In this document: positions 6,724 to 9,332 of the stretch, in pieces
How positions within the stretch are numbered: the stretch's first letter is position 1
How the letters are laid out: each line of letters begins with the position of its first letter
Source of the DNA: CAYQJS01 sp964417895
GTDB taxonomy: Bacteria > Chloroflexota > UBA6077 > SHYK01
Length of the DNA stretch: 9,332 nucleotides
Direction: 5' to 3'
Assembly: GCA_964417895.1 (NCBI GenBank)
Contig: CAYQJS010000098.1
Coordinates: 1-9,332, forward strand
The notes under the pieces: generated by a model
What the model was told of the DNA's origin: nothing
Database searches by the model: none
What the model saw: the letters and a program-made list of their open reading frames with translations, nothing else
Program-made: the position numbers and the translations under genes

Positions 6724-7839
6724 CTACTTTGAAGCGGAGAAGCTGATGATCTGGTACTTGTGCGGATCGCGAATGACGCCCATCGGGTCCTCGCCCCGCT
6801 TCACCTTCTCGATGTTCTCCTTCAGCAACTGGCGCCACAGCGCCACGCCCTTGTCGCCCGTCGCCAGGTGCTCAACGGACCGATCGCGCACGGGGCCCTG
6901 GGTCTCCCAGGCCATCGAGTCCTGGCTCGAGAAGCTGCGCATGTGGAAATAGCCGTCCTCGTCCTTCAGCTCGATGTATTCATATGGCGGGTCGTCCGCC
7001 TCCTCGACGACGCTGCCATCGGGGCTGGGATCGAATCCGAGCCAGAAGGTACGGGTGTGTGCGTCGTCGATGGGGACACGGAAGTGGAGGTCGATCGGCC
7101 CCGAGCCCGAAGAGTGGCGGAGCACGTTGGGGAAGATCGCGGGATGCCCTTCCTCTTTATAGCCGGCGTCGCCCCCGAACGTGCGACGCTTCATCACGCC
7201 CCACTCGATGACCTCGAAATCGAGGGAGATGGGACGGAACTTCCAATCGGACCGAAGGCCGAGCACGTAGGCCGTCTTGTTGTGCAGGTACGTGTTGTGG
7301 GTTGGGTCCAGGTTGGTCTCCTGCATTTGGAGCCAGTTGCAGTTGAGCACGGGATGGATCTCGATTTGATGGGTCCCGTCTTCCCTGGCGAACACGTCCC
7401 ATGGTGGGATGACCGGCGCCGGCAGGGGGCCGAGATAGGCGAAGAGCAGGCCGCGCACCTTCTCGACGGGATACGCGGGGAGACGGATGGCGTGCTTGAG
7501 CATCGATTGCTCGGGCTCAAAGGGCTGTTCCAGGCAGCGGCCGCCCTTGTCGTAAAGCCAGCCGTGATACGGGCAGCGGATGCCACCGTCTTCGAGGAAT
7601 CCGTAGTAGAGCGAAGCGCCACGGTGGAGACACTGCTCCCGGACTAGACCGTAGCCGCCCTGGGGGTCGCGATAGATGACGAGGTCTTCGCCGAGCAGGC
7701 GGACGCGTTTTTTGGGCCGCTCGGGAGTAAGCTCGCCGGCCACCGCGATCGGGTGCCAGTACCGGCGCAGCAGCTCCCCGCCCGGGGTGCCGCGTTCGAC
7801 CTGGGTTAGCTCTTCATTCTCTTCGCGTGTCAACGCCAT
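6724..7839 (-). CDS. Rieske non-heme iron oxygenase, alpha subunit (Rieske-2)
   Basis: A 371-residue paralogue of Rieske-1 and member of the same phthalate dioxygenase-like group. The Rieske cluster ligands are Cys70, His72, Cys89 and His92, in the same positions as in Rieske-1. The catalytic motif is ETNLDPTHNTYLH at 174-186 (Asp178, His181, His186), and Asp307 in SSQDSMAWETQG is the candidate third ligand. It differs from Rieske-1 in the active-site loop (Thr175-Asn176 against Asn175-Ala176) and in an acidic stretch around 273-296 (VVEEADDPPYEY, LKDEDGYF), so the substrate is probably different. ATG at 7837-7839 has GGAGG 6 nt upstream. It is the first minus-strand gene after the divergent promoter region and is followed within 50 bp by SBP-B. 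It is paired with a divergent dehydrogenase, which fits a dihydroxylation-then-dehydrogenation route. No electron-transfer partner is present. Confidence 0.94.
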   Translation of the reverse strand: MALTREENEELTQVERGTPGGELLRRYWHPIAVAGELTPERPKKRVRLLGEDLVIYRDPQGGYGLVREQCLHRGASLYYGFLEDGGIRCPYHGWLYDKGGRCLEQPFEPEQSMLKHAIRLPAYPVEKVRGLLFAYLGPLPAPVIPPWDVFAREDGTHQIEIHPVLNCNWLQMQETNLDPTHNTYLHNKTAYVLGLRSDWKFRPISLDFEVIEWGVMKRRTFGGDAGYKEEGHPAIFPNVLRHSSGSGPIDLHFRVPIDDAHTRTFWLGFDPSPDGSVVEEADDPPYEYIELKDEDGYFHMRSFSSQDSMAWETQGPVRDRSVEHLATGDKGVALWRQLLKENIEKVKRGEDPMGVIRDPHKYQIISFSASK

Positions 7840-7871
7840 TGCGGGCCTCCATCTCCTGTTTGTTGGAGTGG

Positions 7872-7901
7872 GTCATATCACCCTTGGGCAGGGTGCGTCA
7901 A
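7872..7901 (-). promoter_or_regulatory. Sigma70-like promoter for the Rieske-2 operon
   Basis: On the minus strand TTGACG (7896-7901) and TATGAC (7872-7877) are separated by 18 bp. The -35 matches the consensus at 5 of 6 positions and the -10 at 4 of 6. Transcription would begin about 25-30 nt before the Rieske-2 ATG. The spacer holds a perfect dyad, listed separately. If the strain uses a different sigma consensus this call weakens. Confidence 0.55.
7879..7895. promoter_or_regulatory. Candidate operator: perfect dyad between -35 and -10
   Basis: CACCCT (7879-7884) and AGGGTG (7890-7895) form a perfect inverted repeat around TGGGC. It lies exactly inside the 18-bp spacer of the predicted Rieske-2 promoter, where a bound dimeric repressor would block RNA polymerase. 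No regulator gene is in the window, so the binding protein is unknown. Confidence 0.5.
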
Positions 7902-7905
7902 AGAA

Positions 7906-7947
7906 GCCTCACCCTCTCCCCCATCCTCCCCCGTCGAGGGGGAGGGG
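7906..7947 (+). repeat. C-rich palindromic hairpin in the divergent region
   Basis: CCTCCCCC (7925-7932) pairs perfectly with GGGGGAGG (7938-7945) around the 5-nt loop GTCGA. The leader GCCTCACCCTCTCCC resembles the leads of the hairpins at 287, 2981 (reverse) and 3040. It separates the two divergent promoters, so it may act as a structural insulator or simply be an inserted repeat. Confidence 0.7.
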
Positions 7948-7957
7948 GTCTTGGGAG

Positions 7958-7963
7958 TATGAT
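7958..7963 (+). promoter_or_regulatory. Possible -10 element for the oxidoreductase gene
   Basis: TATGAT matches the -10 consensus at five of six positions and would give a leader of roughly 28 nt. No matching -35 lies 16-18 bp upstream, because that stretch is the hairpin repeat, so this is weak. Confidence 0.3.
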
Positions 7964-7997
7964 GCCGCATCGCGATGATTCGAAAAGGGAGGTTCGC

Positions 7998-9182
7998 ATG
8001 CCAGCGGACAAGGTGTTGAGGGTTGGTCTCGCGGGTGTGGGAAGCGTCTCGAGGACCATCCTTCCGGAGATTGAGGCAGCACCCAATGTCAAGCTCGCGG
8101 CGGTGGCGGACATCAGGCAAGAACCGCTTGATCGGTGCCGTGAGCGCTACGGCGCCGAGGGATATACCAGCGTCGAGGCGATGTGCGAGGACCCGAATAT
8201 CGACGCCGTGTGGATCTGCACACCGAACATGCACCACGCCGAGCACGCCGTGATTGCTGCCGAGCATGGGAAACACGTGATCTGCGAGAAGCCCATGGCC
8301 GTAACGCTCGACCAGGCTAAGGGAATGGTCGATGCCGTCGAGCGGAATGGCGTGCGGTACGTCCAGGGCCACTCGAAGATCTTCGACGCGCCGATTCGTA
8401 GGATGCGAGAGGTCGTCTCTGGCGGAGAGCTGGGGCGAGTGATCCAGATCAACACGTGGGAGTACAAGCCCTGGCTGTCGGGCCAGCCGCGCCTCCCGAC
8501 AGAGCTCGACTCGAGCGTGGGAGGTGGCGTCCTCTACCGCCAGGGACCGCACCAGATCGACATCGTCCGCGGCGTCGGCGGCGGCATGGTAAAGAGCCTG
8601 CGGGCCATCGCCGGCCGCTGGCACCCCTCGTTCCCCGACGCCGAGGGCGACTACACTGCTTTCCTCGAGTTTGAGGACGGCACCGCCGCCACCATGGTGT
8701 TCAACGGCTACGGCTACTTCGACATCACCGAGATGACGTGGGGAATCGGCGAAGGGGGCCAGCAGACCGACCCCGACCGGCCGCGGGCGCCCCGGCAGAC
8801 CGCTGCCGTTGACACCGACACCAAGTACGCGTTCGCAGCGACGCGGGCGGATGCGGAACGGCGACGGAGGGAAGAGGGGGCGATTCGCCATCAGCCTTTC
8901 TTCGGCCTGACCCTCGTGAGCTGTGAGCGGGGAGACATGCGGCAGTCGCCGGATGGACTCTACGTCTACACCAGCGAGGGCCGAGAGGAGGTCACGCTGG
9001 AGGGACGGGGGCACGGGCGCGGCGAGCTGGGGGAGCTGCGAGACGCCCTCGAAGAAGACCGGCCGACGTTCCCCAACCAACGGTGGGGCATGGCGAGCCT
9101 CGAGGTCGCGCTCTCCATCCTGCAGTCATCGCGGGAGCGGCGCGAGGTCGAGCTGTCGCTTCAGGTTCCTGTTCCGTTTTGA
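7998..9182 (+). CDS. Gfo/Idh/MocA-family oxidoreductase (dihydrodiol dehydrogenase-like)
   Basis: A 394-residue NAD(P)-dependent dehydrogenase of cytoplasmic type. The N-terminal Rossmann fold starts at once with VGLAGVGSVS (residues 9-18), followed by VADI near 36-39. ICTPNMHH at 73-80 and the family hallmark EKPM at 97-100 follow. The C-terminal catalytic domain contains GGGVLYRQGPHQIDIVRGVGG at 175-195, with His185 and Asp188 as likely catalytic residues. This motif and the neighbouring Rieske genes recall the phthalate 4,5-dihydrodiol dehydrogenase (Pht4) branch. A sugar or inositol substrate cannot be excluded. ATG at 7998-8000 is chosen over an in-frame ATG 57 codons earlier: AAGGGAGG precedes it by 5 nt, the Rossmann motif follows directly, and the longer form would read through the hairpin and overlap Rieske-2. 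Residues 252-300 are charged and low in hydrophobics and may be a surface insertion. Confidence 0.9.
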   Translation: MPADKVLRVGLAGVGSVSRTILPEIEAAPNVKLAAVADIRQEPLDRCRERYGAEGYTSVEAMCEDPNIDAVWICTPNMHHAEHAVIAAEHGKHVICEKPMAVTLDQAKGMVDAVERNGVRYVQGHSKIFDAPIRRMREVVSGGELGRVIQINTWEYKPWLSGQPRLPTELDSSVGGGVLYRQGPHQIDIVRGVGGGMVKSLRAIAGRWHPSFPDAEGDYTAFLEFEDGTAATMVFNGYGYFDITEMTWGIGEGGQQTDPDRPRAPRQTAAVDTDTKYAFAATRADAERRRREEGAIRHQPFFGLTLVSCERGDMRQSPDGLYVYTSEGREEVTLEGRGHGRGELGELRDALEEDRPTFPNQRWGMASLEVALSILQSSRERREVELSLQVPVPF

Positions 9183-9210
9183 ATGCCCACCCACCCGCCC
9201 CATTTTTTTC

Positions 9211-9229
9211 CTGGGGGCTTCGCCCCCAG
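9211..9229. other. GC-rich hairpin downstream of the oxidoreductase
   Basis: CTGGGGGC (9211-9218) pairs perfectly with GCCCCCAG (9222-9229) around TTC, 28 bp after the stop codon. A run of seven T lies just before the hairpin (9203-9209) rather than after it, so it is not a standard intrinsic terminator on the + strand. It may still slow or protect the transcript end. Confidence 0.6.
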
Positions 9230-9237
9230 TCCCCCTG

Positions 9238-9332
9238 GGCCCGCCGTGGGGAGGGCGTACGCCAGTCTCCAGGCCCACCGTCGGGATTGCGTACGCCCGT
9301 CCCCCGCGGCCCCCGTCGGGATTGCGTACGCC
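9238..9332 (+). repeat. Imperfect 34-35 bp tandem repeats with GCGTACGCC core
   Basis: Three units begin near 9238, 9272 and 9308. Each carries GCGTACGCC (9255-9263, 9289-9297, 9324-9332), whose first eight bases are a perfect palindrome. The last two units share CGTCGGGATTGCGTACGCC exactly, while the first has diverged. The third ends at the window edge, so the array may continue. No gene is seen after 9182. Confidence 0.75.

Noticed and set aside
7827..7997. A 57-codon N-terminal extension of the oxidoreductase
   Set aside because: It reads through the intergenic hairpin and overlaps the Rieske-2 start, while 7998 has a strong Shine-Dalgarno and leads directly into the Rossmann motif.
7878..9080. 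A 400-codon open frame on the - strand opposite the oxidoreductase
   Set aside because: No domain is recognisable and it is a shadow of the Gfo/Idh/MocA gene, whose motifs are unambiguous.
9203..9229. Intrinsic terminator after the oxidoreductase
   Set aside because: The seven-T run precedes the hairpin instead of following it, and the minus strand has A after the hairpin, so neither strand shows the normal order.

Overview
The window is a GC-rich bacterial stretch that looks like part of an accessory catabolic region for an aromatic or carboxylic compound. It holds seven protein genes. Left to right they are: the 3' end of a CaiB/BaiF-type (family III) CoA-transferase (+); a two-domain cupin protein (-); a Rieske non-heme iron oxygenase alpha subunit (-); two tandem paralogous lipoprotein solute-binding proteins of the extracellular family 5 (peptide/nickel) type (-, -); a second Rieske oxygenase alpha subunit (-); and, divergently, a Gfo/Idh/MocA-family NAD(P)-dependent oxidoreductase (+). 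I see no tRNA, rRNA, CRISPR array, transposase or integrase. Gene content (orphan family 5 binding proteins, stand-alone Rieske oxygenases, CoA-transferase) and the dense C-rich intergenic hairpins would suit a soil or sediment Chloroflexota-like bacterium. Rokubacteria-like or proteobacterial lineages cannot be excluded, so taxonomy is a weak inference.

Layout. Positions 2-250 are the CoA-transferase C-terminus, converging on the cupin gene (374-1507, -). Rieske-1 (1745-2896, -) lies upstream of the cupin. SBP-A (3145-4878, -) and SBP-B (4929-about 6674, -) are separated by 50 bp and follow Rieske-2 (6724-7839, -) with a gap of about 50 bp, so Rieske-2, SBP-B and SBP-A are probably one transcript. 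It would start from a recognisable promoter at 7872-7901 that carries a perfect dyad between its -35 and -10 elements. The oxidoreductase (7998-9182, +) leaves from the same 158-bp divergent region.

How the genes may work together (inference). A Rieske oxygenase makes a cis-dihydrodiol or demethylated product. A Gfo/Idh/MocA enzyme resembling phthalate dihydrodiol dehydrogenases could rearomatise it. The cupin could be a ring-cleavage or accessory protein, the CoA-transferase could activate an acid, and the lipoproteins could capture substrate outside the membrane. No permease, ATPase, ferredoxin or reductase gene is present here, so partners must lie elsewhere.

The most unusual content is between the genes. 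A roughly 95-bp element occurs as inverted copies (260-355 and 2936-3030) bracketing the cupin and Rieske-1 genes. A 69-bp element occurs as direct copies (1560-1628 and 6644-6712) 5,084 bp apart, and the second copy appears to supply the ribosome-binding region, start codon and first residues of SBP-B. One copy is followed by a three-unit 23-bp G-rich tandem repeat. C-rich hairpins lie in nearly every other gap, and the right edge holds the beginning of a GCGTACGCC-containing repeat array.
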